This document shows positions 18,018-26,934 of a stretch of 55,028 nucleotides of DNA, piece after piece. The stretch spans positions 1 to 55,028 of the forward strand of contig CAJXKJ010000017.1 in NCBI GenBank assembly GCA_913055605.1. Reading direction: 5' to 3'. This DNA comes from an uncultured Euryhalocaulis sp. Its GTDB lineage: Bacteria; Pseudomonadota; Alphaproteobacteria; Caulobacterales; Maricaulaceae. A program made the translations under genes and the position numbers. The notes below the pieces were generated by a model. The model saw only the letters and a program-made list of their open reading frames with translations. It searched no databases and was not told the origin of the DNA. Within the stretch, counting starts at the first letter, position 1, and each line of letters opens with the position of its first letter.

Positions 18018-18809
18018 TTAGCGTCCGGCGCGGCGTCCGGTTCCCCCGGAGGCGAAAAGCGCCCGCGCCGATTTGGGCGCCTGCTCGCGCAGCACCTTTC
18101 CGGTGACTTCCTCCACCTCGCCGGGCTCCAGATTGCCCAGCTGGAACGGGCCGTAGGAGATGCGGATCAGCCGGTTCACCGCCAGCTCGACCGACTGCAG
18201 CACCTTCCGCACCTCGCGGTTCTTGCCCTCCTTGATGCCGACCAGCAGCCAGAGATGGGATGGCGTCTCGCGTTCGATCTTCACGTCGACGGGGCCGTAC
18301 CGCACGCCCTCGACCTCCACGCCGCGCTTCAGGCGGGCGAGCGCGGCCTCGTCCGCCTTGCCGAAGGCGCGCACGCGATAGCGCCGCGTCCATCCCGTGG
18401 CGGGCAGCTCCATCGCCCGCGCCAGCTCCCCGTCATTGGTCAACAGCAGCAGGCCCTCGGAATTCACGTCCAGCCGGCCGACGGAGATGACGCGCGGCAG
18501 ATCGCCGGGCAGGGCGTCGAACACCGTCCGGCGGCCTTTCTCGTCCCGGTGCGTGGTCACCAGGCCCGGCGGCTTGTGATAGCGCCACAGGCGCGTGGGC
18601 TGTCTTGCGGCGACCGGCTCGCCGTCCAGCGCCAGCTCGTCGCCGTCCCCGACCAGCACTGCCGGCGTTGTCAGCGTCCGCCCGTTCAGGCTGATGCGGC
18701 CCTGTTCGATCAGGCGCTCGGCCTCGCGCCGGCTGGCGACGCCCGCACGCGCCAGAACCTTGGCCACGCGCTCGCCCTTGCGCTCTGAATCCTCGCCCCC
18801 GCTGCTCAT
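18018..18809 (-). CDS. rluB: 23S rRNA pseudouridine synthase, RluB type
   Basis: 263 residues. An N-terminal S4 RNA-binding domain (VAKVLARAGVASRREAERLI) precedes the RsuA/RluB catalytic domain with the Asp motif GRLDVNSEGLLLLTNDG and the C-terminal GKNREVRKVL box. The family isomerises U2605 in 23S rRNA; the split between RluB and close paralogues (RluE/RluF) rests on overall similarity. It starts 69 bp after the Bax-inhibitor gene, separated from it by a terminator. Confidence 0.9.
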   Translation of the reverse strand: MSSGGEDSERKGERVAKVLARAGVASRREAERLIEQGRISLNGRTLTTPAVLVGDGDELALDGEPVAARQPTRLWRYHKPPGLVTTHRDEKGRRTVFDALPGDLPRVISVGRLDVNSEGLLLLTNDGELARAMELPATGWTRRYRVRAFGKADEAALARLKRGVEVEGVRYGPVDVKIERETPSHLWLLVGIKEGKNREVRKVLQSVELAVNRLIRISYGPFQLGNLEPGEVEEVTGKVLREQAPKSARALFASGGTGRRAGR

Positions 18810-18830
18810 CCTGCCCTCGCTCCAAACGAA

Positions 18831-18855
18831 AACGCCCCGGCCGGGCCGGGGCGTT
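18831..18855 (-). terminator. Intrinsic terminator after the Bax-inhibitor gene
   Basis: AACGCCCCGGCC pairs perfectly with GGCCGGGGCGTT around a one-base centre. Read on the minus strand the hairpin is followed by TTTTCGTTT. It lies 24 bp beyond the Bax-inhibitor stop and just before the rluB start. Confidence 0.75.
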
Positions 18856-18878
18856 CAACACTGACTGCCCTGTCGCGT

Positions 18879-19637
18879 CTAGCGGCGGTCGCCCATGAAG
18901 CGCAGCAGGAACAGGAACAGGTTGATGAAGTCCAGATACAGCGCCAGCGCGCCCAGGATGGACTTCTTCTTCGCGACCGAGCCGTCGTCGCCGACATAAT
19001 AGCTCAGCTTGATCCGCTGGGTGTCGAAAGCGGTCAGGCCGGCGAACACCAGCACGCCGATCACGCTGATCGCGAACTCCATCGCGGCGGACTGCAGGAA
19101 GATGTTCACGACCATCGCGATGATCAGGCCGATCAGTCCCATGAACAGGAACGTGCCGAACCCGGTCAGGTCGCGCTTGGTCGTATAGCCCCACAGGCTC
19201 AGCGCCCCGAACGCCGCCGCGCTGATGAAGAAGGTCTGCGCGATGGAGGCCGCCGTATAGGCCGCCAAGATCCAGGACAGCGACAGGCCCATCACCGCCG
19301 CGAAGGCGAAGAACAGGATCTGCGCGGTGGAGGCGGAGAATTTGTTCACGCCGAAGCTGAGCGCGAGCACGAAGCCCAGCGGCGCGAACATGATCACCCA
19401 TTGCAGCGGGCTCTGATACACCGCCGCGCCAGCGGCAGTCAGGCCGACCGGGCCGTCGCCGGCCAGGCCCGTGAAGAACATGTTCGCGGCGACTAGCGCC
19501 ACGACGCCCGTCACGGCCAGCGCGACCGCCATATAGTTGTAGACGCCGAGCATGTAGCTGCGCAGGCCCTGGTCGATGGAGGCGTCCATCTCCCGGCCTG
19601 CGGCCATTTGCCGGATCTGACTGCGATTCAAAGCCAT
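18879..19637 (-). CDS. Bax inhibitor-1/YccA family membrane protein
   Basis: 252 residues with seven predicted membrane helices and a C-terminal DxQ...YLDFINLFLFLLRFMG region typical of the UPF0005 family. Bacterial members include YccA, a modulator of FtsH proteolysis, and YbhL, of unknown role; the family overlaps structurally with pH-sensitive calcium leak channels. The ATG at 19637 (MALNRSQIRQMAAGREMDA) is preceded by GAAGGAA at the edge of a structured leader. It forms its own unit, ending in a terminator. Confidence 0.92.
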   Translation of the reverse strand: MALNRSQIRQMAAGREMDASIDQGLRSYMLGVYNYMAVALAVTGVVALVAANMFFTGLAGDGPVGLTAAGAAVYQSPLQWVIMFAPLGFVLALSFGVNKFSASTAQILFFAFAAVMGLSLSWILAAYTAASIAQTFFISAAAFGALSLWGYTTKRDLTGFGTFLFMGLIGLIIAMVVNIFLQSAAMEFAISVIGVLVFAGLTAFDTQRIKLSYYVGDDGSVAKKKSILGALALYLDFINLFLFLLRFMGDRR

Positions 19638-19647
19638 TTCAGGGTCG

Positions 19648-19705
19648 TTCCTTCTGTAAAGCGGCCCAACGCCCCGCCGCGTACGTGCGGCGGGATTTGA
19701 GACAA
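19648..19705 (-). ncRNA. Structured 5' leader of the Bax-inhibitor gene (ybhL-motif candidate)
   Basis: On the minus strand a perfect 8-bp stem, CCCGCCGC with GCGGCGGG and loop ACGTAC (19673-19694), is followed by GCGTTGGGCCGCTTTACA and then the ribosome site GAAGGAA (19648-19654). A ybhL RNA motif has been reported upstream of genes of this family in Rhizobiales; the hairpin-to-Shine-Dalgarno layout here resembles my memory of it, but I cannot confirm base-level identity. Treat as a candidate regulatory leader. Confidence 0.45.
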
Positions 19706-19770
19706 TATTTGGGGGTTCCGCGCCCCGCTGCAAGTCGCAGATACGTTATCGCACACCGGTTTCGGCGCCC

Positions 19771-21090
19771 CTAGACCGGGATTCGCAGCCGCGCGCGCAG
19801 GCCGCCCAGCGGCGAATCCTCCAGAGTCACGTCGCCGCCATGCCCCCGCGCCACGTCCCGCGCGATGGCCAGGCCCAGCCCGACGCCCCGCCGGTTCTGG
19901 TTTCGCGCCGCGTCCAGCCGGTTGAACGGCGTGAACGCCTCTTCCCGCTTTTCGGCCGGAATCCCGGGCCCGTCGTCGTCGACCAGAATCTCCACTGCGT
20001 CGCCCGCCCGGCGCACCTGCATGCGGATCTGCTGTCCGAACGCGGCGGCGTTATCCAGCAGATTGGCGATACAGCGGCGCAGCGCCAGCGCCCGGACAGG
20101 CGCGGCCAGTTCCTCGCCCTCCGCCTCGCTGTCCAGCGCGATCTCCGCCCCGCCGCGCGCGGCGGCCTCGGCGGCCTGCCGCGCGATCACGCCGATATCG
20201 GCCTCGACCGGATCATTCTCCCCCTGGCCGCGGGCGAAGGCCAGATACTCGTCCAGCATCTCCTCCATCTCGTCCAGTTCGCCGCGCGCCTGGTCGCGCC
20301 ACTCGCCCTCCGGCGCCATGGCCAGTTCCAGTTTCAGCCGGGTCAGGGGGGTGCGCAGATCGTGGCTGACGCTGGCCAGCAGGGCGGTGCGCTGGTCCAT
20401 ATGGGCGCGGATGCGGTCCTTCATCTCCAGGAAGGACTGCGCGGCCAGCCGCACCTCGGTGGCGCCGGCCGGTTTGAACCCCTCGATGTCGCGGCCCATG
20501 CCGAACGCCTCGGCCGCCGCCGACAGGCGCACCACCGCGCGCACCTGGTTCTTGATGAACAGGATGCTGACCGCCGTCAGCAGGATCGACGCCCCGACCA
20601 GCCAGACCAGAAAGATGAACCCCGTCGGCGCGAACACCCGGTCGCGCTGGGCGATGATGCGCAGCACTCCGCCATCGGTCTCGGCGCGGATGTCAATATA
20701 GGCGGGATAGCGCGTGGTATCGAACCAGAACGGCCCGTCCAGATTCCTGTCCAGCGCTCCGCGCAGCGTCCGGTCCAGCGCGGTGAAGAAGGCCGGCCGC
20801 ATGGAAGAGGGCAGGGCCTCGCCCGGCGCGAACTCCGCCGACATCTCCGTGGTCTCGTAGAAATCCTGCGCGACCGCCGGAAACGCCTCGGGATCGTCCT
20901 CGAACGCGCTGACCAGAAACGCCACGTCCCCGGCGGTGGATTCGGACAGGCGCGAATTCACCGTCTCGAAGTGCTGGTCGAAGAAAATATAGACGACCAC
21001 GACCTGCATGATCGCCACCGGCAGGATGATGATCAACAGCGTCCGCCCGAACAGGCCGCGCGGCAGGATGGATTTCAGGCCCAGATCCAT
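19771..21090 (-). CDS. EnvZ-like sensor histidine kinase
   Basis: 439 residues: a membrane helix near residue 20, a periplasmic loop of ~130 residues, a second helix (~165-190), HAMP, then DHp with SVSHDLRTPLTRLKLEL and a HATPase with N box RCIANLLDNAAAFG, G1 DDDGPGIP and G2 GVGLGLAIA. It autophosphorylates on the H-box His and passes phosphate to the adjacent OmpR-type regulator. Its ATG overlaps the regulator stop by one base, so translation is coupled. The sensed signal is unknown. Confidence 0.93.
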   Translation of the reverse strand: MDLGLKSILPRGLFGRTLLIIILPVAIMQVVVVYIFFDQHFETVNSRLSESTAGDVAFLVSAFEDDPEAFPAVAQDFYETTEMSAEFAPGEALPSSMRPAFFTALDRTLRGALDRNLDGPFWFDTTRYPAYIDIRAETDGGVLRIIAQRDRVFAPTGFIFLVWLVGASILLTAVSILFIKNQVRAVVRLSAAAEAFGMGRDIEGFKPAGATEVRLAAQSFLEMKDRIRAHMDQRTALLASVSHDLRTPLTRLKLELAMAPEGEWRDQARGELDEMEEMLDEYLAFARGQGENDPVEADIGVIARQAAEAAARGGAEIALDSEAEGEELAAPVRALALRRCIANLLDNAAAFGQQIRMQVRRAGDAVEILVDDDGPGIPAEKREEAFTPFNRLDAARNQNRRGVGLGLAIARDVARGHGGDVTLEDSPLGGLRARLRIPV

Positions 21091-21809
21091 CACGCGCCGT
21101 CTCCCCCGGCGCCCGCCGCCCGCGCGGCCAGCATGTATCCGGCCCCCCGCACGGTCTGCAGATGGACCGGCGCGCGCGGGTCGGCCTCGATCTTCCGGCG
21201 CAGGCGGGTGACCTGCACGTCGACGCTGCGCGCCTCGCCGCCGCTGGTGCGCGCGGCCAGCGCCTCGCGCGACACCGGCTCGCCCGGCCGCCCGGCCAGC
21301 GCGGTCAGCAGCGCCGCCTCGCCGCTGGTCAGGCGCACCGACTCCTCGCCCCGGCGCACGTCCGGCGCGCCCAGCTCGTATTCCCAGGCGCCGAACGCCA
21401 CCCGCTCCGGCTTCGCGCGCGGCGCGGCGCGGCGCAGGATGGCGTCGATCCGCAGGACCAGCTCCTCCGGCTCGAACGGCTTGGACAGATAATCGTCCGC
21501 CCCCGCCGACAGGCCTTCGATCCGGTCGCCCGGTTCGCCCCGTGCGGTCAGCAGCAGGATCGGGGTCTGCGACGTCTCCCGCACGCTGCGGGTCAGGGAG
21601 AATCCGTTCTCGCCCGGCATCATCACGTCCAGCACGACCAGGTCGAAATCGACCATCGCCATCAGCGCCCGCGCTCGTGCTGCGTCTTCGGCCGCGGTGA
21701 CGCGGAAATCCTGCGCCTTCAGATAGTCGCGCAACAGGCGGCGGATCCGGTCGTCGTCGTCGACGACCAGAATATGGCCCCGGCGGCCCGTCTCTGTCGG
21801 CCCGTTCAT
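21090..21809 (-). CDS. OmpR-family response regulator
   Basis: 239 residues. The receiver domain has the acidic pocket DDDD near residue 16, the phospho-acceptor Asp in VVLDVMMPGENG and the Lys in YLSKPFEPEE. The C-terminal winged helix includes RSVDVQVTRLRRKIE and VQTVRGAGYML-type ending. It is the first gene of the two-component operon; a 114-bp divergent region separates it from the esterase gene. Start ATG 21809; longer upstream frames are antisense to the esterase. Confidence 0.94.
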   Translation of the reverse strand: MNGPTETGRRGHILVVDDDDRIRRLLRDYLKAQDFRVTAAEDAARARALMAMVDFDLVVLDVMMPGENGFSLTRSVRETSQTPILLLTARGEPGDRIEGLSAGADDYLSKPFEPEELVLRIDAILRRAAPRAKPERVAFGAWEYELGAPDVRRGEESVRLTSGEAALLTALAGRPGEPVSREALAARTSGGEARSVDVQVTRLRRKIEADPRAPVHLQTVRGAGYMLAARAAGAGGDGA

Positions 21810-21923
21810 TGCGGGAGTTGTAGCGGCAAGCCGGCCCGCCGCCCATCGCGCAGTGGCGCAGGCAGTCGGGGCCGCCGGGCCGATGCGCTTGGCGCGGCGC
21901 GCGGGGCCTGATACGCCCGATGC

Positions 21924-22631
21924 ATGACACTCCAAGCCCAGCGTCAGGCCCCCGCCAGCGGCGGCGCCCCGAAACAGCTCGTCATCTTCGTCCATGGCTA
22001 CGGCGCCAACGGGGCGGACCTGATGGGCCTCGCCCAGCCTCTGGCCACGGTGCTGCCGGACGCCGAGTTCGTCGCGCCCGACGCGCCGGACGAGGTTCCG
22101 GGCGTGCCCGGCGGGCGGCAATGGTTTCCGATCAGCGCGCTGGACCTTCAGGAGATGACGCGCGGCGCCCGCGCTGCGGCGCCCGCTCTGCACGCCTTCA
22201 TCGATGCGGAGCTTGCGCGCACCGGCCTCACCGACGCCGACCTGGCGCTGGTCGGCTTCAGCCAGGGCACGATGCTGTCGCTGCAGACCGGCCTCCGCCG
22301 CGCCAGCGCCCCGGCCATCATCGTCGGCTTTTCCGGCGCCCTGCCGGACGTGGAGACGCTGGAGGCGGAGATCACCGCCCGCCCGCCCATCTTCCTCGCG
22401 CATGGCGAGGCCGACCCCGTCGTGCCGGTGCAGGCCACGCCCGGCGCCGCCCAGATTCTGGCCGGGCTCGGCCTCGGCGTCGCGGTCAACCTGACGCCCG
22501 ACCTCCAGCACACGATCGGGCCGGACGGGTTGCATATCGCCGCGGCGATGATGCGCGACGCCTTCAGCGGGGACTTGAACCTTCCGCCGGGGGCGCACAA
22601 TGTCATGGCCGCGCCACAAAACGGCGCTTAA
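21924..22631 (+). CDS. Phospholipase/carboxylesterase family alpha/beta hydrolase
   Basis: 235 residues. The catalytic Ser is in the GFSQG elbow, Asp in HGEADPVVP and His near TIGPDGLH or LQHT. The oxyanion region is VIFVHGYGAN. This is the YpfH/acyl-protein-thioesterase-like carboxylesterase group, cytoplasmic; the substrate is unknown. The stop codon and the following HNH gene are separated by ~100 bp. Confidence 0.87.
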   Translation: MTLQAQRQAPASGGAPKQLVIFVHGYGANGADLMGLAQPLATVLPDAEFVAPDAPDEVPGVPGGRQWFPISALDLQEMTRGARAAAPALHAFIDAELARTGLTDADLALVGFSQGTMLSLQTGLRRASAPAIIVGFSGALPDVETLEAEITARPPIFLAHGEADPVVPVQATPGAAQILAGLGLGVAVNLTPDLQHTIGPDGLHIAAAMMRDAFSGDLNLPPGAHNVMAAPQNGA

Positions 22632-22732
22632 AGTCGGCCACGGACCGGGGGCGAATCGCCGCCGCCGGCGCTTAGGGGAGGCTCCGTCTTCTGGACCTGC
22701 GCCCGACAGACGACACCTGACCGGAGGCGGCC

Positions 22733-23293
22733 GTGCAGGTGACGGCGCATCCGCCACGGGGCTGGCCGTGCCTCGTGCTGAACGCGGATTATCAGCCGCT
22801 CAGCTACTACCCGCTTTCGGTCTGGCCCTGGCAGGACGCCATCAAGGCGGTGTTCCTGGACCGCGTGAACATCGTCAGCGAATACGATCACCAGATCCAT
22901 TCGCCCTCCATGACGATGAACCTGCCCAGCGTCATCTCGCTGAAGGATTTCATCCCGCAGAACCGCCCGCCCGCCTTCACGCGGTTCAACGTGTTCCTGC
23001 GCGACAGCTTCGCCTGCGTCTATTGCGGCAGTCCGCACGATCTGACGTTCGACCATGTCGCCCCGCGCTCGCGCGGCGGCCGCACCACCTGGCAGAACAT
23101 CGTCACCGCCTGCGCGCCCTGTAACCTCAAAAAAGGCGGCCGCTCGATGCGGGAGGCGAAGATGTTTCCCCGCCGCGTCCCGCACCAGCCCAGCATGCAT
23201 GAGCTGCAGGGGCAGGGACGCAAATTCCCGCCCAATTTCCTGCACGAAAGCTGGATGGATTATCTCTATTGGGACGTCGAGCTTGAGCCCTAG
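22733..23293 (+). CDS. HNH endonuclease
   Basis: 186 residues. Zinc-knuckle Cys pairs occur in CVYCGS and CAPCNLKKG, enclosing the HNH core TFDHVAPRSRGGRTTWQNIV. The N-terminal part (LVLNADYQPLSYYPLSVWPWQDAI) is the conserved lead-in of a very common alphaproteobacterial HNH family (COG1403). Despite the McrA-like label often given, no methyl-binding domain is visible and there is no restriction partner nearby, so a restriction role is not supported. The start is GTG with GGAGG 6 nt upstream. Confidence 0.9.
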   Translation: MQVTAHPPRGWPCLVLNADYQPLSYYPLSVWPWQDAIKAVFLDRVNIVSEYDHQIHSPSMTMNLPSVISLKDFIPQNRPPAFTRFNVFLRDSFACVYCGSPHDLTFDHVAPRSRGGRTTWQNIVTACAPCNLKKGGRSMREAKMFPRRVPHQPSMHELQGQGRKFPPNFLHESWMDYLYWDVELEP

Positions 23294-23332
23294 GGCCCAG
23301 GCCCAAGCCCAAGTAGAGGCCCGGGCGGGATA

Positions 23333-24340
23333 ATGCGCACGCGCCGGCTCGGCCAGAACGGACCGGAGGTCTCCGCCCTCGGCCTCGGCTGTATGGGCAT
23401 GTCGGACGTCTACGGCCCGGCCGACCGCGCCGAGAGCATCGCCACGATCCACGCCGCGCTGGACGCCGGGATCACCCTGCTGGACACCGGCGATTTCTAC
23501 GGCATGGGCGATAACGAGATGCTGCTGGCCGAGGCGCTGGCCGGCCGGCGCGACCGCGTCGTGCTCAGCGTGAAGTTCGGCGCGCAGAAATCGCCGGACG
23601 GCCACCATATCGGCTTCGACGGCCGGCCGAACACGGTAAAGGCCGCGCTCGCCTATTCGCTGCGCCGGCTGAAGACCGACTATGTCGACATCTACCGCCC
23701 CGCGCGCCTCGACCCGGACGTGCCCATCGAAGAGACGGTCGGCGCGATCGCGGAGATGGTCGCCGCCGGTCATGTCCGCCATATCGGGCTCAGCGAGGTG
23801 GGGTCGGACACGATCCGCCGCGCCGCCGCCGTCCACCCCATTGCGGACCTGCAGATCGAATATTCTCTGGCCGTGCGCATGGCGGAGCGGGACATCCTGC
23901 CCACGCTGCGCGGCCTCGGGATCGGGCTCACCGCCTATGGCGTGCTGGCGCGCGGCCTGATCGGCGGCAAATGGACCCCGGATCGCGGCGGCGCGGCGGG
24001 TGATTTCCGAAACATGTCGCCGCGCTTCGCCGGCGACGACCTCGCGCACAATCTGCAGGCCGTTGAACGCCTGCGCGCGGTCGCGGACGGCATGGGGTTC
24101 AGCGTCGCCCAGCTCGCGCTCGCCTGGGTCGTCACGCGCGGGGAGGATGTCGTCCCGCTGATCGGCGCGCGCACCCGCGCCCAGCTCGCCGATGCGGTGT
24201 CGGCGATGGATATGAAACTTTCGGCGGCCGATCTCGCGGCTATCGAGGCGGCGATGCCCGAAGGCGCGATCCGCGGCGACCGCTACAACGCGCCCGGCAT
24301 GGCCGGGCTGGATTCCGAAGCGCCCATCGGGCGAAGCTGA
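23333..24340 (+). CDS. Aldo/keto reductase with altered catalytic His position
   Basis: 335 residues, (beta/alpha)8 barrel. The Asp and Tyr of the tetrad are in LLDTGDFYGMG and the Lys in LSVKFGAQK, but where most members have a Q-H-R motif after the DYVD strand this protein reads DIYRPARLDP, so the catalytic His is absent. The NADPH-binding tail VVPLIGARTRAQL is normal. I recall the PARLD variant in other alphaproteobacterial members, so it may define a subgroup rather than a broken enzyme. It starts 39 bp after the HNH gene. Confidence 0.88.
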   Translation: MRTRRLGQNGPEVSALGLGCMGMSDVYGPADRAESIATIHAALDAGITLLDTGDFYGMGDNEMLLAEALAGRRDRVVLSVKFGAQKSPDGHHIGFDGRPNTVKAALAYSLRRLKTDYVDIYRPARLDPDVPIEETVGAIAEMVAAGHVRHIGLSEVGSDTIRRAAAVHPIADLQIEYSLAVRMAERDILPTLRGLGIGLTAYGVLARGLIGGKWTPDRGGAAGDFRNMSPRFAGDDLAHNLQAVERLRAVADGMGFSVAQLALAWVVTRGEDVVPLIGARTRAQLADAVSAMDMKLSAADLAAIEAAMPEGAIRGDRYNAPGMAGLDSEAPIGRS

Positions 24341-24344
24341 ACCG

Positions 24345-24824
24345 ATGCGGGAAATTGCGCTGCCCCCACTTCCGCTGACCGGCGGCTGCCAGTGCGGGTC
24401 GGTGCGCTACGCGCTCAGCGGTCCGCCGGTCGTTTTCTATGTCTGCCACTGCACCGAATGCCAGAAACAGTCAGCGTCCGGCTTCGGCGAATCCCTGCGC
24501 GTGCGCGCCGCCGACCTTGCCGTGACGGGCGACACCGCGACATTCGTGCGCGATGCTGGCGCGCCCAGCGAATGCCGGTGCGAATTCTGCCCCGCCTGCG
24601 GCTCCCGCCTCTTTCACCGCCGCGCGGCCTATGCGGAGACGCTGAACGTCAAGGCCGGGTCTCTGGACGACACGTCCTGGCTGAAACCCGCCGGCCATAT
24701 CTGGACGCGCAGCAAGCAGGCCTGGGTGGCGATCCCGCCGGACGCGCTCACCTATGACGGCCAGCCAAACGATGGCGGCGCGGCTCTGGCCCGGCGATGG
24801 CGCGAAATGACCGGCGCCGGCTAG
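24345..24824 (+). CDS. GFA/CENP-V family zinc protein
   Basis: 159 residues. All three Cys clusters of the GFA fold are present: GGCQCGSVRY, CHCTECQKQS and FCPACGSRLF, which bind two zinc ions. The family is named for glutathione-dependent formaldehyde-activating enzyme, but most members lack a shown activity. It begins 4 bp after the aldo/keto reductase stop and is presumably co-transcribed; it converges with the SelO gene. Confidence 0.9.
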   Translation: MREIALPPLPLTGGCQCGSVRYALSGPPVVFYVCHCTECQKQSASGFGESLRVRAADLAVTGDTATFVRDAGAPSECRCEFCPACGSRLFHRRAAYAETLNVKAGSLDDTSWLKPAGHIWTRSKQAWVAIPPDALTYDGQPNDGGAALARRWREMTGAG

Positions 24825-24840
24825 CGGCGGTCCGAGACGT

Positions 24841-26301
24841 TCAGGGCAGGCCGTCCTGCGGCCGTCCGCTGGTCTCCGCCGCCGGCTTCAGATCCAGCGC
24901 ATCGCGCATCAATTCAATATCGGCCAGCGCGGCGTCGAAGCCGGACCAGTCGTCGGCCTCCGCGATCCTGGCCCATAACGACGTCACGTCCTCATAGACC
25001 ATGGTCGCCGGCGCCCCGCGCGTGAAATAGGCGTGGTTCAGGCGCTCGGGCCGCGCCGGCTCGTGCGCCGCCAGCAGGGTCCAGAACGCGTCCCAGTGCT
25101 CGCCGGCATATTTGTCCGCCTGCGGGCTGTCCTTCAGCCGCGCTTCGGACGCCACGCCGCAGAAGACGTCATAGAAGAACCGCTCCCACCCCGCCTGGCT
25201 CTGGCGCAGGAAGGTCAGCATCGCGCGCAGCAGGTCGGTGGACCGGTTGCGGTCGTCCGCAACCGCCACCCCCATGCGCACGCAGAACGCCTCCACGATC
25301 AGCCGCTCGTACAGCGGCGCGAACCCGTCCAGGATCTCCGCCATCGCGTCCTGGTCCTCGCAGACCAGCGTCAGCGCCCCGGCCAGCTGGTGCAAATTCC
25401 ACAGCACCGCCTCGGGCTGGCGGGCATAGGAATACAGGCCCGTCTCGTCGAAATAGGCGGCGGTGAAGGCCGGGTCATAGGTCGGCAGGAAGCGCCAGGG
25501 GCCATAGTCGAAACTCTCGCCCGTGACGTTCAGATTGTCGGTGTTCAGCACGCCATGGACGAAACCCGCGGCCATCCAGCTTGCCGCCAGGCGGCAGCTG
25601 GCGTCCGTCACCGCCTTCAGAAAGCCCAGCGTGCGCGCCTCGCCCTCCAGCGCCGCCAGCTCCGGATAATAGGCGGCGATACAGTGATCGATCAGCGCGG
25701 CGATCCGCTCCGGCGCTTCCTCATAGGCGTGTCGCTGGAACGTGCCCATCCGGATATGCGACCAGGACAGGCGCACCAGAACGCCGGACCGCGCCGGGCT
25801 CGGCTCGTCATGGCGCATCAGATCCTCGCCCGTCTCGAACAGGGAGAACGGCTTGGAGGTCAATACCCCCAGCGCCTCCAGCCGCTGCGCGGCCAGCACC
25901 TCGCGCACCCCGCCCTGCAGGGTCAGCCGCCCGTCCGCGGTGCGGCTATAGGGCGTGCGGCCCGTCCCTTTGGTGCCGAGATCCAGCAGCCGCCCCGCTT
26001 CGTCCCGCATCTGCGCGAACAGAAAGCCGCGCCCATCCCCGATCTGCGGGTTGTAGGCGCGGAACTGGTGGCCGTGATAGCGCAGGGCGAGGGCGGGGGA
26101 GAGATTGTCGGCAAGCGGCTCGAACCGCGCGAAATGCGCCGCCCACGCCGCATCGCTCAGGCCGCCCAGGCCCGTCGCCTCCGCCCAGCGCTGATTGCGC
26201 CAGCGCAGGAGGCTTTGCGGGAATTCGGCCGCCTCCACCGGATCATAAAAGCCTTCGCCCAGGTCCAGGATGCGCGGGTCTGCCTGATAGGCCGCCGTCA
26301 C
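24841..26301 (-). CDS. selO: SelO/YdiU protein adenylyltransferase
   Basis: 486 residues, pseudokinase fold that transfers AMP to Ser/Thr/Tyr of target proteins. Family blocks: LALRYHGHQFRAYNPQIGDGRG, KGTGRTPYSR, WSHIRMGTFQ, HGVLNTDNLNV and FDYGPWRFLPTYDP. The C terminus (LKPAAETSGRPQDGLP) lacks the redox Cys or Sec found in some homologues. The start is GTG at 26301, overlapping the DUF924 stop as GTGA, so the two genes are coupled; longer frames run through DUF924. Confidence 0.92.
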   Translation of the reverse strand: MTAAYQADPRILDLGEGFYDPVEAAEFPQSLLRWRNQRWAEATGLGGLSDAAWAAHFARFEPLADNLSPALALRYHGHQFRAYNPQIGDGRGFLFAQMRDEAGRLLDLGTKGTGRTPYSRTADGRLTLQGGVREVLAAQRLEALGVLTSKPFSLFETGEDLMRHDEPSPARSGVLVRLSWSHIRMGTFQRHAYEEAPERIAALIDHCIAAYYPELAALEGEARTLGFLKAVTDASCRLAASWMAAGFVHGVLNTDNLNVTGESFDYGPWRFLPTYDPAFTAAYFDETGLYSYARQPEAVLWNLHQLAGALTLVCEDQDAMAEILDGFAPLYERLIVEAFCVRMGVAVADDRNRSTDLLRAMLTFLRQSQAGWERFFYDVFCGVASEARLKDSPQADKYAGEHWDAFWTLLAAHEPARPERLNHAYFTRGAPATMVYEDVTSLWARIAEADDWSGFDAALADIELMRDALDLKPAAETSGRPQDGLP

Positions 26302-26876
26302 TCGCCGCCCCGCGCCAGCTCGCCGCCATAGCCGCCCTGGCGGATCCAGCGCTGCTCCTCCTCGCTGGTGGGCCGGCCCAGAATGGCGTTGCGTTCCGGG
26401 AACTCGCCGAATTTGCGGATGACGCGCCGGTGCGCGCGCGCGTGGCGCAGGAACTCGCCGTCGCCGAACGCCTCGGCGATCAGCGAAACCGAACGATCCT
26501 GATCCTCCATCGTCTCGGAATGGCAGAACGGCAGGTAAAAGAAAATGCGCATCGCCCCGCCCATTTCCTTGTCCAGCCCGGCGCCCAGCGCCCGGCGCGC
26601 CACGCCCAGCGCCAGCCGGTCGCACGCCCAGGCCGCCGAAAGGCCGCGATAGATATTGCGCGGAAACTGGTCGGTCAGGATCAGCAGGGCCAGCGTGCTG
26701 CGCGCCGCGCTTTCCCAGGGATGCGGGCCGCGCGCCAGCCGCTCGCAGGCGCGCCCCACCTCGGTCCCGAACGCCGTGGCAATCCGGGCGTCGAATTCGG
26801 GATCGGCGGCGAACCAGGCCTCCGGCCCGGCGTCCTGCCAGAATTCCAGGATTTTCGCTGGGGGGATCGGCTGCAT
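26298..26876 (-). CDS. DUF924 family protein
   Basis: 192 residues, all-helical TPR-like protein. Recognisable blocks are ILEFWQDAGPEAWFAADPEFD at the start, LALLILTDQFPRNIYRG, and FFYLPFCHSETMEDQDRSV. Function unknown. It is translationally coupled to the downstream SelO gene by GTGA overlap, and the two families may therefore be functionally connected here, which is inference. Confidence 0.9.
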   Translation of the reverse strand: MQPIPPAKILEFWQDAGPEAWFAADPEFDARIATAFGTEVGRACERLARGPHPWESAARSTLALLILTDQFPRNIYRGLSAAWACDRLALGVARRALGAGLDKEMGGAMRIFFYLPFCHSETMEDQDRSVSLIAEAFGDGEFLRHARAHRRVIRKFGEFPERNAILGRPTSEEEQRWIRQGGYGGELARGGE

Positions 26877-26934
26877 CGGCCGAAACTAACAGAAATCAAT
26901 GATTTCGGTTCCCCCCGGTTCAGGGGAGGGGGCC

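Noticed and set aside
22733-23293. HNH gene as part of a restriction or defence system
   Set aside because: It belongs to a common stand-alone alphaproteobacterial family, with no methylase or accessory genes beside it.
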